A stretch of 47,500 nt of DNA, taken from contig NW_003314320.1 in assembly GCF_000143415.4 (NCBI RefSeq), positions 928,731 to 976,230 of the forward strand. The letters run 5' to 3'. Shown here piece by piece: positions 9,541-20,900 of the stretch. How positions within the stretch are numbered: position 1 is the first letter of the stretch; every line of letters starts with the position of its first letter. Below the pieces are notes generated by a model, which ran no database searches, was not told the origin of the DNA, and worked only from the letters and a program-made list of their open reading frames with translations. A program made the translations under genes and the position numbers. This DNA comes from Selaginella moellendorffii (Eukaryota > Streptophyta > Lycopodiopsida > Selaginellales > Selaginellaceae).

Positions 9541-11400
9541 TACCATGCCTAGATAATACACTAATTATAGTACTATAGCACATTTGAGACTAAATTTGAT
9601 CCATTTATTTTATATATAAATAGGTGGTCTAAACCCTAATTAATATACTTATTTCTATGCTGAAGATGAATATCATTGCAATTTATTCCTAGAGGCCAAA
9701 GCTAAAGCTTTTTGATAATGTATTACATTAATATTTAGGATTGTATTTTTGTTTTTATTCATTTTCTATTTTAGATCTAAATCTATATTAGCTTTTACTA
9801 GATATAAAAATTTAGCTATTGTTGTGGTTAGATTTGCTCTTCTTTTTGAGCTTTATTGTATCCCTTTCTTCTGCTATGCCACACTGACTTTAATTAAAGA
9901 GTATATCATTTAAGGTTATAGATGATATTTCATTGGATTGAGTTTTAGGTGCGATCATATTAGTGTTGTGCCCATCCTTAATATGTTATTGTATTTAGTT
10001 TGTGTGTCTTTTATTTCTAGTGTCTTACCATCTCTTGTTACTATCACATATGATCTTGATGTCAATTGAAAAGTTATAGATAATGTTTAAGGATCAAGTT
10101 TATAGAAAGACAATGTACGTCAGCTCAAGTGGGTTTTATATTGTGATCAGAAAGTTAATTGTTAAAAAGATAACTTTGGAGATGAGTGTCAATCCGTAGT
10201 GTCAATCCTTCAATCTACTATTTGATCCTTTCTTTTTTTAAAAATTTTTTTTCAGCCTGAATTACCCTCTTTTGTTCTTAGTATTTCTTTCTTATTTGCA
10301 ATATTTCCTTCTTCTAACACATCAATCATTTATGACTTTTATGATTTTCATTCTCTATTCAATATTGAGTTGATTATTTTTTGTCATTCTCAAAATGATC
10401 TAGAAGTTAAGAGTGGTTGAGAATTTTATTTTTATCACATTAACAGTTTTTTAAAATTATTTTTGGTGTTGAGTATTCCCCTTTTCTAAGAGTTTAGTCA
10501 ATTTTATCAGAGTTTTAAGTTTAAGTATATTTTTATATCATAAATGTTATTGAGAGCCTTTGTTTTACTATTGTTACAAAAGATTTTATATATTCCCTTG
10601 AGAGTATACACTTTTCTAATTTACACATTTCAAGTGTTAAGTTATGTGTTATGAGTAGTTTGAATTTTTTATTTATCTTATGGTGCTTAAAGTATTTTAT
10701 AACAATAGGTTCTTTATTTACCAAGTTTTAAGTATTTTTTTTTTCTATTGCTTTATTTCCATGTTAACTACTAAAAATTCTTCTTTTAATATTTTTTATC
10801 CATTTTTTTTTTCTTTGACAATGTTTCTTTGTTCCCTAACACTTTAAAGAAGAAAAGGTAAAGGAGATGGACAAGAGTTTGGCTCTAATAATGGAGTAAG
10901 GAGGAATATATATAGTAGTGGAATAGAGACAAACTACATAAATTGTAAAGTGAGGATAAGCATAGTGAGTTTGAATGAAACATTTAACCCAAACATACTG
11001 AGGCTAAATGGATATAATAGTGGAATGAGGTCGAAAATAAATAGAAAAGTAAGGATAAGTGCAATAATTCCAAACAAAACAAATGCTTTAAAACTTTTTT
11101 TTCTTTCCAAAAGATGATAAAAAGGATGTAAAGGATGAATGAAATGAGTCTAACCTACCATGTATAGAGTTGAATGTGCAAAGATCATGAGTCTGAGTTA
11201 ATATAGGTCTTAAATATTGATAGAAGAGAAAATAGAAAGGTAAACTTTAATCATTAGTTTGAGTTAATAGAGGATGCCTACCAGGTAAAAAGGTAGGTTT
11301 TATTATTTGCTTTAATAGCAATTCTTTTACTACAATAGCTCTTAAAACCTCTTTTTCTTTGGTTCAAAGTTATAGCTTTGAGCATTTGGCAATTGTATAT
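9060..11400. other. AT-rich region without a gene
   Basis: Long A/T runs, no frame with recognisable protein similarity and no tRNA or rRNA seen. The part next to 9060-9300 may be the untranslated leader of the old Ty3/gypsy element (A/G-rich on the plus strand, with repeated AAAGCTAGATCTA-like phrases). Apart from the palindromic AT repeat listed separately I see nothing here. Confidence 0.6.
9461..9544. repeat. AT microsatellite inside a perfect palindrome
   Basis: A run of about 27 AT dinucleotides is flanked by GGTAATACATACAT on the left (9461-9474) and its exact reverse complement ATGTATGTATTACC on the right (9531-9544). The whole 84 bases can fold into one hairpin or cruciform. Confidence 0.9.
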
Positions 11401-11562
11401 TGTAGCGCATCTTATCTCTCTCCCCTTAAGCCAACTAGAAAAGGGGCAATTGCTTAATAAAAGAGCCCTTAGTGGCTATTTTATCCCCATTTATCCCCCA
11501 AGGTTCCAAGGATCCACGGTAACAGTATATCCAAATCTCATCCCATAATCACATGCGCTACA
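11401..11562 (-). repeat. 3' LTR of the TRIM
   Basis: 162 bases, TGTAGC...GCTACA. It differs from the 5' LTR at 12 positions, all of them transitions, with no insertions or deletions. It is preceded on the minus strand by the polypurine tract at 11563-11575. Confidence 0.88.
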
Positions 11563-11899
11563 CTCACCCCCTTTTCAGAAATGTCAATGTCTTCATTGAC
11601 TATTGACTAACAACCCCAACTGAGCCAAGGGGAACTAGCACCTTCATTTTCGCACTCAATTTACCAATCCTTCCATTGTATAGACCAACTATTCTATGTG
11701 AAGCAACTAGTCATCCACCTGTACTGCAGTCCACGGTGGATACCTTCGTCCGTGGATATTCCACACAAGAGGAAGGACGTACGCATAGATGCCCAATACA
11801 TACGATTTCAAATTTAGGGGTAGGAATATACCTTGCTCAAGGGTATATTATATTTTTTAAGTAGCCACTAATCAATGGGAATCAAACCCGTGCCATTTT

Positions 11900-11910
11900 C
11901 TCTGATACCA
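11900..11910 (-). other. tRNA-Met primer binding site of the TRIM
   Basis: The minus strand reads TGGTATCAGAG, complementary to the 3' end of plant initiator tRNA-Met, two bases after the 5' LTR. The following bases (about 11899-11878) include GGGTTTGATTCCC, which resembles a tRNA T-arm, so similarity to a tRNA may extend past the primer site. Confidence 0.85.
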
Positions 11911-11912
11911 AC

Positions 11913-12074
11913 TGTAGCACACTTTATCTCTCTCCCCTTAAGCCAACTGGAAAAAGGGCAATTGCTTGATGAAAAAGCCCTTAGTGGCTATTTTATCCCC
12001 ATTTATCCCCCAAGGTTCCAAGGATCCACGGTGATAGTATATCCAAATCTCATCCCATGATCACATACGCTACA
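11913..12074 (-). repeat. 5' LTR of the TRIM
   Basis: 162 bases with TG...CA ends, about 93 per cent identical to the copy at 11401-11562. Followed on the minus strand by the tRNA-Met primer site. Confidence 0.88.
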
Positions 12075-12251
12075 CTATATAAAGTTATAGTTGGTTTATC
12101 AAGATTCTATATTAACTATTTATGCCATGGATTTGTGCTTTGTTTCTATCATGGTTATTAGCAATTACATTAATGGTTTTATACGAGCTTCAGGCTTTTG
12201 TAGCTGTCTATAATTACCCAATGAAACTCTAAATATTTTATATGACTATGT

Positions 12252-12295
<44 letters not shown>

Positions 12296-13730
12296 GACAT
12301 TTGCCAAGTGTTAGTCTATTTTTAAAAACTTATTTATCAATTGTTTTATGCTTGTTCCTCAATACTTCTTTGAAATTTTCTTTCTTACTCTTAATTTTTT
12401 GCATTGAAGTTTTTGGTCAAAATATATTACACTTGTTGGACTTTAACTTCAACCACTATTAGGTGAATGGAACAGCTTAGGTATTTGTGTATTATTAGTG
12501 TATAAATAATAATACATCTTTTTCATATATAAAGTTATACATCTTTAGATTTTAATAGTAATATGATGAGTGATGTCCAGATTAAGGAATTTAGATGACG
12601 TATTTTTATATATAAAAAATTAAAAGAAAATATTGGTACTCTACTAGTATTCTATTTTGATAGAATATTTACCTTTCACTCTCATTTTTTTTATTGCTTA
12701 TTAAGTTGTAGCATTTATTGAAAATTATGAACTCTAAAAGGATGTTATAGAATAATGTTATTCTACTTTAAATTTACTATAATTAAATAATTTTTTATAT
12801 AGCATTGTGCCACATGTGCTATCTAAATAAAACTGCAAGTAAATTGTTTTCAAGATATTTATAAAATTGAAGACTGAGTTATTTTATCAGAAAAGGAATA
12901 AATTAGTAAATATGAATATTTAATATATTTATTTAAATTATAATCACTTTAGAGAATTTTTTTAAATGTGGGAATGATGATAAATTTATTACAATATCTT
13001 TTATACAAGTTAAAACTTTAATCAAAATGAGTAAACTTATATATTTGATTAACTTCTAAACAGTAATCTAAACTTTGTAATGTATGTATGATCCATTTTC
13101 ACACTGACCAAGCATGACAATGACGATATATTTTATTATTGATCTTTGAATTTCACAAAAAAAAACATGACACTTTATAAAATCTATTCTACATAAAGAA
13201 CTAATACTACATTTAAGAATGAATAACAATATTTCAATTAAATTGTAGAAAAGGTCTTCTTTTATGTGTGATTTATTTAGGTATTAAAGTATACAGCTAG
13301 ATGGTAAATATAAAGACTTTATGGATACATAATACTGAAGTAGTGGCAATGGTAGCTTTTTTTAATTAAGGTATGAGACTCTTGGCCATATTTATGTGTG
13401 AATTAATAAAACAATTAATCATAATATTTATCATAAACTCTTTACTTCATAAGGAGAGTATGCAATTGAGCTTCATGTATTTTCATTCCAAAGAAGACCA
13501 ATTTCAACACTATCCAGCAGAAATCTTCCAAGAGGCTTAATAATTATACACCTTATGGAAAACAATTTATAATTCTAAATATGAATATAGTTTATAACTG
13601 TTCTAGTATGGGCGTAAGCCCAAGCAAGGTCCACTCGGGTCTACCCATGGATCAAGCCCACCTTGACTGGATCTTAACCAGTGCTTGCTCGCAAATTTGC
13701 CTTTGCTTCCTTTTTATCCTCCAGCCGTCC
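12075..13730. other. AT-rich intergenic DNA with a TC microsatellite
   Basis: No gene seen. 12255-12290 is an 18-unit TC repeat. The rest is AT-rich with poly-A and poly-T runs until base composition shifts near 13600 on entering the gene island. Confidence 0.6.
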
Positions 13731-13733
13731 CCT

Positions 13734-13794
13734 TGACGTGCCACTTATGTCCACGTCATCCACCACGTGTCCTACAGACTCTAACTATAAAAAA
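13734..13794 (+). promoter_or_regulatory. UGT promoter: ACGT-element cluster and TATA box
   Basis: Three ACGT-core elements are packed together: TGACGTG (13734-13740), CCACGTCA (13751-13758) and CCACGTGTC with a full G-box CACGTG (13764-13769). They are followed by TATAAAAAA (13786-13794), about 30 bases before the UGT start codon. ACGT cores are bound by plant bZIP factors, including ABA-response factors, so stress or ABA control is plausible. The TATA position implies a 5' leader of roughly ten bases. Confidence 0.6.
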
Positions 13795-13823
13795 ACAAAT
13801 CATAGAGAAACAGAGAGGAAAAA

Positions 13824-15325
13824 ATGGGCTCTCAAGGTCCTCACGTAGTTGCCATTCCATACGTAATGCCTGGGCATATCACTCCACTCCTCCATCTTTG
13901 CCAGCACTTGGCAGCGTCGGGGTGTCTCGTCACTCTCCTCAAGGCCCCCAAGAATTCACAGAGCTCTGGCGTCGAGAAGTGGGACAATGGCGTGCGAATC
14001 AGGTCGTGCCTCCCGCTCGAACCAACCAAGCCCAGGCCAGCAGTTCACAAGGACGATCATGGAGCGAGGTTGGAGGAGGTCCTTTGTTACTTCAATCGAT
14101 TCCAGGCTCTCAATGACGACGATTCGATGCTAGCCATCGCGGAGGAGCTCAGCCAGAGCTCCGGCGTCCCAATCTCTTGCGTGATCTCGGATGTTTACGT
14201 TGGATGGGCTCGCGATCTCGCCGCTCAGCTCGAGGTGCCGTGGATCGCGCTGTGGACGTCGACCGTGGCGGAGCTCCTCGTGTATCACCATATGCCACGT
14301 CTCATCGAGCGCGGCATCTTTCCATTCGCAGGTAAAAGCCCCTAGAAACTTTTCTCTGTCAAAATCTTCGACCTCTGTTTCGTTTTCCAGGCGATCCATC
14401 CGACGAGGAGTTCTCGATTCCTGGGCTTCCACCGCTGCTGCCAAAGAATTATCCCACTTTTGGGTTCATTCCATACGAGTCTCTCCACAAAGTCCTCCAC
14501 ACTTACAAGGAACTCGTTCACAAGATTCCCCAGGCTGACAGAGTGTTAGTGAATTCGATCGAGGGGATTGAAGAGCCAGCAGTCGATTCCCTGATCGGCA
14601 GCGGGATAAACATCAAGCCCATCGGGCCATTGCATCTCCTCTCCGACAAATTGGGCACCAGCGCCCCGCAAGGAGAAGATTGCAAAAAGGAGCCGAGCGC
14701 GATCATCCAGTGGCTGGGCGCGAGGCCAGATTCCAGTGTGATCTACGTCGCATTTGGCACTACGATGTCAGTAGCCAATGGGCAATTCGAGGAGCTCGCG
14801 TCGGCTCTGGAAGAATCGAGGCAGGAATTCGTGTGGGCAATTAGAGACTCGTCGTTAATTCCTCCCGGATTTCAGGAAAGAATGTCCAAACTAGATCAAG
14901 GGCTGGTAGTGTCCTGGGCGCCTCAGCTGGAGATTCTGGGACACAGATCTGTCGGTGGATTTCTCACTCACTGCGGCTGGAATTCCGTGGTGGAATCCAT
15001 GTCGTTTGGAATGCCCATGGTGGCTAGGCCCATTACCGGCGATCAAGTTCTTACGGCGAAGTTTGTGATCGACGAATGGGGCATTGGAGTTGGAGTGCGA
15101 GGGATTGAATTGGGGCGAGAGCTGGCGCGCAAGGATGATCTCAAGAACTCGATCAAAGCTCTTATGGAAGCCGACCCAAAAACTAGCGAGATTTGGAAGA
15201 ATGCCAGGCGCGTCAAAGAAGTGGTAAGAGCTGCCATGAAGAACAAAGGATCTTCACGGAATAATCTCGACTCTTTGGTTTGTGATTTACATGAGCGGGT
15301 AAAAGCTAAGCGTGTTTTTATCTAA
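13824..15325 (+). CDS. UDP-glycosyltransferase (family 1)
   Basis: Transfers sugar from a UDP-sugar to a small plant metabolite, normally in the cytosol; the acceptor cannot be told from sequence. Exons 13824-14331 and 14391-15325 join across a 59-base intron to give 480 residues, the usual length of plant UGTs. The N-terminal PGHITPLLHL carries the expected catalytic His (residue 18). The 44-residue PSPG donor-binding box runs from WAPQLEILGH through THCGWNSVVES to TGDQ (about residues 345-388), ending in Gln, the residue common in glucosyltransferases. The first ATG after the TATA box was taken as the start, giving a very short leader. It lies 172 bases upstream of the E2F gene on the same strand. 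The plant UGT subgroup was not assigned. Confidence 0.93.
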
Positions 15326-15391
15326 GAAAATTTAAAGGCGGCCCATGCCCTAATTTTAGCAACCTTAAAACACTCTGTTAAAAAAGAGAGG

Positions 15392-15399
15392 GCGGGAAT
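15392..15399 (-). promoter_or_regulatory. E2F-type site upstream of the E2F gene
   Basis: The minus strand reads ATTCCCGC, which fits the E2F consensus WTTSSCSS, about 100 bases before the E2F start codon. It suggests self-regulation, as is known for some E2F genes. Motif only. Confidence 0.45.
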
Positions 15400-15497
15400 G
15401 GGAGCTAGGAGCCCTAATCCGCTTGACGATGGCGCGGAGGAGCGCGCAGCGGCGCTAGTGTGAGTTTCTTGTTGATATTTCGGCCTCTCCTCCATCC

Positions 15498-17128
15498 ATG
15501 GGGCCTTTGTCATCTGGAACGAGGAGCGGCAGCCGGATGAAGAACGCAAGGAAAGGGTTGCCGCAATCGGGGCCAGGTAGCTCGTTTGGTAAGCGATTTC
15601 TCGCGATCAGCCGCTCACACTGTGCTCATTTCGTTCGATCAGGCTCTCCAGCGCCTAGCACTTGTAGATACGACAGCTCTCTAGGTACGATTCGTCAGTG
15701 CTGTACACTGATTTGTCTGGTTTTCTGCCAGGACTATTGACAAAGAAGTTTATCAATCTGATCGATCAAGCGGAGGATGGCGTTCTCGATCTCAACAATG
15801 CCGCGGACACCTTACATGTAAGCTTGAAACATTTTTTTCCTTTAGTTTTGTTGAGTTCATTTCTTTCGAGCAGGTCCAAAAGCGGAGGATATATGATATC
15901 ACGAATGTGCTCGAAGGGATTGGCCTGATTGAGAAGAAGCTAAAGAACAGAATAAGATGGAAGTAAGCTAAGCTCGTCTCGTCTTATGATGTTTGCTATT
16001 TTCTTTGTTAATGCTCAGGGGACTGGGGCTGTCCGTGGCAGACTCGGATAGTACTGGTCTTTTATCGAGTCTTCAGGTATCTACAAAAACTTTGGTGATC
16101 TTTTTGCTAAAACCTGTCTCTGTTGTTGACAAGAGTGAAGTTGATGACCTCCATGCTCAAGAAGAGAGTCTGGACGAGAAAATAAGGTAGGCTTTCTGGT
16201 GTATTTGTCTTTCTGATGTACTAAACCCCGATATTGGTACAGGGCGATGAGAGAAAAACTGAAAACCATGTGTGAGGACGTGAGCAACCAGCAGTACGTA
16301 TTATTTTCAGACTTCACAGTTTGAAATGTGCTTTCTGTCAGATGGCTCTATGTTACTGAAGACGATATAAAGGGACTTCCTTGCTTCCAGGTAACTAGTT
16401 TGCTCGCTTGACCGTGTGGCAACTTGTATACGATGAGTTTCAATGAACAGAACGAAACTTTGATCGCAATAAAAGCACCCCAAGGGACAACATTAGAGGT
16501 TCCTGATCCCGACGAGGTAACGCTTGCAGCGATTCACTTTCTGATTAAAAGACTCTTGTGTTCTGTAGGCCGTGGAGTATCCTCAAAGAAGGTACCAAAT
16601 ACTTTTGCGAAGTGCGTTTGGGCCGATTGATGTCTATCTCGTGAGGTAGCAATTACGTTTTTTCTACTTCTGTTTATCTTTGCTGCGCTAATCCTTATAA
16701 CAGTCACTACGGCGAGACAAACGAATCAATCGACATCACGTTGCAACACGGTTCTGAGAACTCCGTGGTACTACGAAGCTCCCAAAGCTCGTCTCCTCCG
16801 CAGCCGCAGGAAGAAGCACCGTCCGGTACAGAGAAATCCACTGGAGTTTCTGGCGATGGTGGTGGCATCATGAAGATTTTGCCAACTGAAGTGGAGGTAA
16901 GCAGTTCCTCACGCTTGTTCAAACGTGTTAGTCTCTTGTTGTCAGGGTGAAACGGACTACTGGCTTGTCTCTGACGGCGCTGGCGCTGGAATCACAGAGC
17001 TGTGGGCTGAAGATTGTATCCTTGCTTTAAGCTTTTTACGTTTTCTTCCCCTCTTTCTTTAACGCTTTTCAGCTTGTTGGGACTCACTCGAAGACGAAGA
17101 ACAAGCTCAAGCAGTGGCTCCACTATAA
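15498..17128 (+). CDS. E2F: E2F transcription factor
   Basis: Binds E2F sites together with a DP partner and controls S-phase genes under retinoblastoma-related protein. Thirteen exons give 322 residues: 15498-15576, 15643-15684, 15732-15817, 15874-15962, 16019-16076, 16134-16186, 16243-16293, 16342-16390, 16451-16516, 16569-16645, 16704-16896, 16946-17015, 17073-17128. Introns are about 45-67 bases. Domains: winged-helix DNA-binding domain at about 35-99 ([35 protein letters not shown]); coiled-coil dimerisation region at about 119-153; marked box ([37 protein letters not shown]); C-terminal acidic RB-binding box at about 285-310 ([16 protein letters not shown]). Plant E2Fs are usually 400 residues or more. 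The short N-terminus may mean a missed upstream exon; an in-frame stop lies at 15456-15458. Short upstream ORFs start at 15399 and 15429. Confidence 0.92.
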
Positions 17129-17658
17129 TGATAAGTTGTATGTACACCAAATTTTCATTCTTTTTTCCTATATAGCATTGGCGTTTAAGTTTCTCTAACA
17201 ATCCACGCTTACAAGCTCTAAGCTAGATTCTACCAGCTGAATGGAACAAATAAGTCCTTGTTCTTGCAGTTCTTGCAGGACTCCTTGTACATCAGAGGAT
17301 ATACTGGTAGCTTTCCCGTTTGGCCTCGGCCTCGTTATCTACCAAACTATCCCAAACCGTTGATTCTTCCGTCATCCCCGCCGTCCGCGTTTGCCGGAAT
17401 GTCCGTGCTGGAATATCCTCTCCATTTCTTTTGGATTGCATGAAAACTTCCCGCCGTCTGTTTCGGCCGTTTCCACGATCGTGTGACGTGGCATTTTTTA
17501 TCCTGCAGTAAAAACGCTATTTTGCCAGCCACCGACCGTCCCCACATTATTCCTTCTTCTTCTCCCTTCTTCCATTCTCCACCATTTTTTGTTACCGCGC
17601 CTTTCTTTTCTTTCTGGCCTCGCTGGTCGTTCTTCTTCCCTCCGCGATTTCTTGGCGG

Positions 17659-17681
17659 TAGGGTTTGGCGCCTTAGGGTTT
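17659..17681 (+). promoter_or_regulatory. E2F site between two telo-boxes, kinesin promoter
   Basis: TTTGGCGCC (17664-17672) contains the canonical E2F site TTTGGCGC. It overlaps the first of two TAGGGTTT telo-boxes (17659-17666) and is followed by the second (17674-17681). Telo-boxes with E2F or similar sites occur in promoters of plant proliferation genes. The cluster is about 250 bases before the kinesin start codon. A near-match CTTCCCGCC lies at 17447-17455. Confidence 0.55.
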
Positions 17682-17927
17682 GCAGATCGGGGCCCGTGGA
17701 TTTCCAGGAGACAATGCGCTCATGTCTCAGCAGGAATCAGTAATGCAGAATGTAGATCAGGGAATGCGCGTAGCTTAGGGGCGCTGCTGGCCCGGTCTGG
17801 CAATGCGAGAAAAGAATGGTGAATTCGCCATGCAGCATCAAGCGAGGCCATTGGCTGTGGTGTCCAGGCTCCAGGCGATGATTTGCTAGTTCTGCCACAG
17901 CTGCCTGGATCCTAGTGATGACTGAAA

Positions 17928-20900
17928 ATGATGCGGGCAATTCGACCTCCAGAATCCAAACAGGCGACCACTTTGCTGGTATGTTTTCTCTAGATTCTCG
18001 GAGCTCTTGTGAATGAATCTACCTTGGAAACCGTAGGTTGCGGTGAGATGCCGTCCGCTTACTTCGAAGGAACAGACCAAGAGCCGAGACATTTTACGAG
18101 TAGTCGATGACAAGGTACGAGAGAGCGTGCTCGAGCTTCCAGCCTGAGATACTGCAATGTTTCTGTAGGTGGTCGTTGTGCTGGACCCGGATTCCTCTAA
18201 AGAATATCTGGATCGGGTTCAAAATCGAAGCAAGGAAAAGAAATACGTTTTTGATGTTGCATTTGGACCAGAATGCTCCAACAAGGTAATGTCAAAATCT
18301 GGATCTGTGTTGTCGCACCGCTATATGAATTCTTTAATAGGATGTGTACAATGTTACTGTCGGATCCATGATTGAGGGGGTGTTGAGGGGATTGAACGCT
18401 ACGGTGTTTGCGTATGGAGCCACCGGCAGGTATTTATGAATTATCAATAGTGTTTGTTGTTGCTAAGAGCGCTGTTTCTCTCAGTGGCAAAACTCACACG
18501 ATGGCTGGTTTGCCAGAGGATCCAGGTCTGATGGTTCTAAGCTTGCAAGAGATTTTTGGCCTCATAACTAAGCAGGAGCAAGAACATGACTTCGAGGTTA
18601 CTTGCTCCTACTTGGAAGTTTACAATGAGGTAGAACCAATCGGTATTTCGTCGGAATTTTTGTAGTAAGTTCAGTTGTCGTAGTGCAGGTTATTTATGAT
18701 TTGTTGGAGAAATCGTCTGGTCATTTAGAACTACGAGAAGATCCCGATCAAGGCATCACGGTTGCTGGTCTAAAACGAATCCAGGTGACGAAGTTTAACT
18801 CAACGGAATAAAATCTTGACGCTTTTACTTCGTCAGGTAAACTCAGCTGAAAAGATTCTGGAGCTTCTCAACCTTGGGAACAGTCGTCGTAAAACGGAAA
18901 GCACTAATGCCAATGCCACGTCTTCGAGGCAAGTTTTTCTTGTTAATATCCAAGCCTAACGCCCTCATTGTGTGCAGATCACATGCCGTTCTAGAAATAA
19001 TTGTGAAGAGGAAACAAAGAAATCAATACAGATCTCAAGTCTTACGAGGAAAGCTGGCGCTTGTCGACCTTGCTGGAAGGTTTGTCTGTCACTTTCATCT
19101 CGAGACCCTGAGACATTTGCTCTTTCTTTTGCAGTGAAAGAGCATCGGAAACGAATAATGCTGGGCAAAAGCTGAGAGACGGGGCTAATATCAACCGTTC
19201 ATTGCTTGCTTTAGCAAATTGTATCAACGCTCTTGGCAAGCAACAAAAGAAGGGCCTCGCCTATGTCCCATATCGTAACAGGTAGCTCGCTACTTTTTTC
19301 TCAGTGGTCATTGCTACTTTGTTCCTTCCAGCAAACTGACGCGGCTTCTGAAAGATGGCTTAAGTGGCAATTCGCGTACCGTGATGGTTGCGACGGTTTC
19401 CTGTGCCGATGATCAGTATCATCATACAACCAATACTCTGAAATATGCTGACCGAGCGAAAGAAATCAAAACTCACATTCAGGTATGTTACGTTGTGATT
19501 ACACTCCACTAATTACAGTTCTTGATTGTCCAGACAAATGTGGGAACTGTGGATGCACATGTTGCAGATTATCAACGAATGATTGACAATCTTCAGGTAA
19601 GAAGCCTGTAATCTTTTATGCTTCTTTTAAGCTTGTGTAACGTCTATAGGTGGAAGTAAGTCAACTGCGCAGGGAGCTTGCTGAGAAGGAAACTCAGCTC
19701 AGTTCCCGGACCCCGGAAAAGGCTGATGACGAGCTTTCATGGTTGGACGTTTTGAGTCACGACATCAATGAGAACGTGGAAATGCGAGTCAATCTGCAGA
19801 AGGCGTTGTTTGAGCTCGAGGACATGAATTTACACAACCGAATGGAGCTTCAACAGCTTGACGAGCTAATTGCACAGCATCAGGTGAGGATTCTGCGGCA
19901 CTTATAATTCATCTGATCTTGTTGTTTTATCAGGATGAAGAAGGGGATGGTGAGAAGCTAGATGACCTTATCGAAAGGAGGCAAGTAGTGCTCGATAATA
20001 TCCGGGACAATGACGAAGCTGGGGCTCATTACCGACAGGTCTGATTTTATCCCTTTTAGTCGCTGCTGATTGTGTTGTTTTGTACCAGGATATTGAACAC
20101 AATGAGAAACAACGCAAAGAGCTTCAGCGGCAGATTGATGAGGCTATTAGCAGCAATCGCAATAAAACATATCTGCGCATCCTTAGCCAATATAGGCTAT
20201 TGGTAAGCCATTTAGTTTCGTAAGCATTTTAACGGACTCCTCCGTAATACTGCAGGGAATGACGAATATGGAGCTGCAATTTCAAATGGCTATCAGGGAT
20301 CAGATAATTCAGGATCAAAGAGAGGCCTTGAACAATATGTGGCGGCTACTGGAAAGCTCGGGACTAAACCACGACCAGATTTTGGAAATTGCTGCTCAAC
20401 AAGGAATAATGATAGAGGACGGCATGCCGATGTCAGGGCGGTCACATTCATCCAATGCTCCCGCGATGCATGGCCAGCCTATGACACCTTCGGCAACACG
20501 GTTCTCAAACATTATTCAGATTCCCAGAAGCGATGGAGAAAATCCGAAAGAGTTTCGAGTGTCCAGCAATGGTTCTATTCGGGAACCTTTGGACACGCCA
20601 ATGTCTCCCGGCACTCCAAACATGGATTGGAGACTAACAGAGAGTGACTGCATCGGCCAGGCAAATTTCAAGGCGAAGTGTTTGGGAAATTCGACTCCTC
20701 TTCCCGACGTGAAGCCTCAAGGTGACACGGTTGAGAATAGCAAGGACCTGTCTCCGGAGAAGTTCCGGGAGATATGCAAGCAGGTCTTGTTGGAAAGCGG
20801 GGTTTTGGGGAGAACAGATACGGGGTCAGATACGTCTTGCTCATGCTCTTCGAGGCTGCGCTCTCAGACAGCTCATGGAGCTCGAAAGGTGGTGACTCCT

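Larger units (their letters stand above)
11401..12074 (-). mobile_element. TRIM-like miniature LTR retrotransposon
   Basis: Two 162-base direct repeats (11401-11562 and 11913-12074) both begin TGTAGC and end GCTACA, as LTRs do, and enclose about 350 bases with no protein-coding capacity. On the minus strand the repeat at 11913 is followed, after two bases, by TGGTATCAGAG (11910-11900), the standard primer site complementary to initiator tRNA-Met. The other repeat is preceded by the polypurine tract AAAAGGGGGTGAG (11575-11563). Size, LTR length, primer site and lack of genes fit the TRIM class, which depends on enzymes from other elements. A possible target duplication TATAT (11396-11400 and 12076-12080) needs one extra base at the right end, and the AT-rich context makes it weak. 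Confidence 0.88.

Noticed and set aside
12075-13600. Search for a CRISPR array, operon or prokaryotic-type system
   Set aside because: The window is clearly plant nuclear DNA with spliceosomal introns; no spaced direct-repeat array exists apart from the tandem repeats listed.
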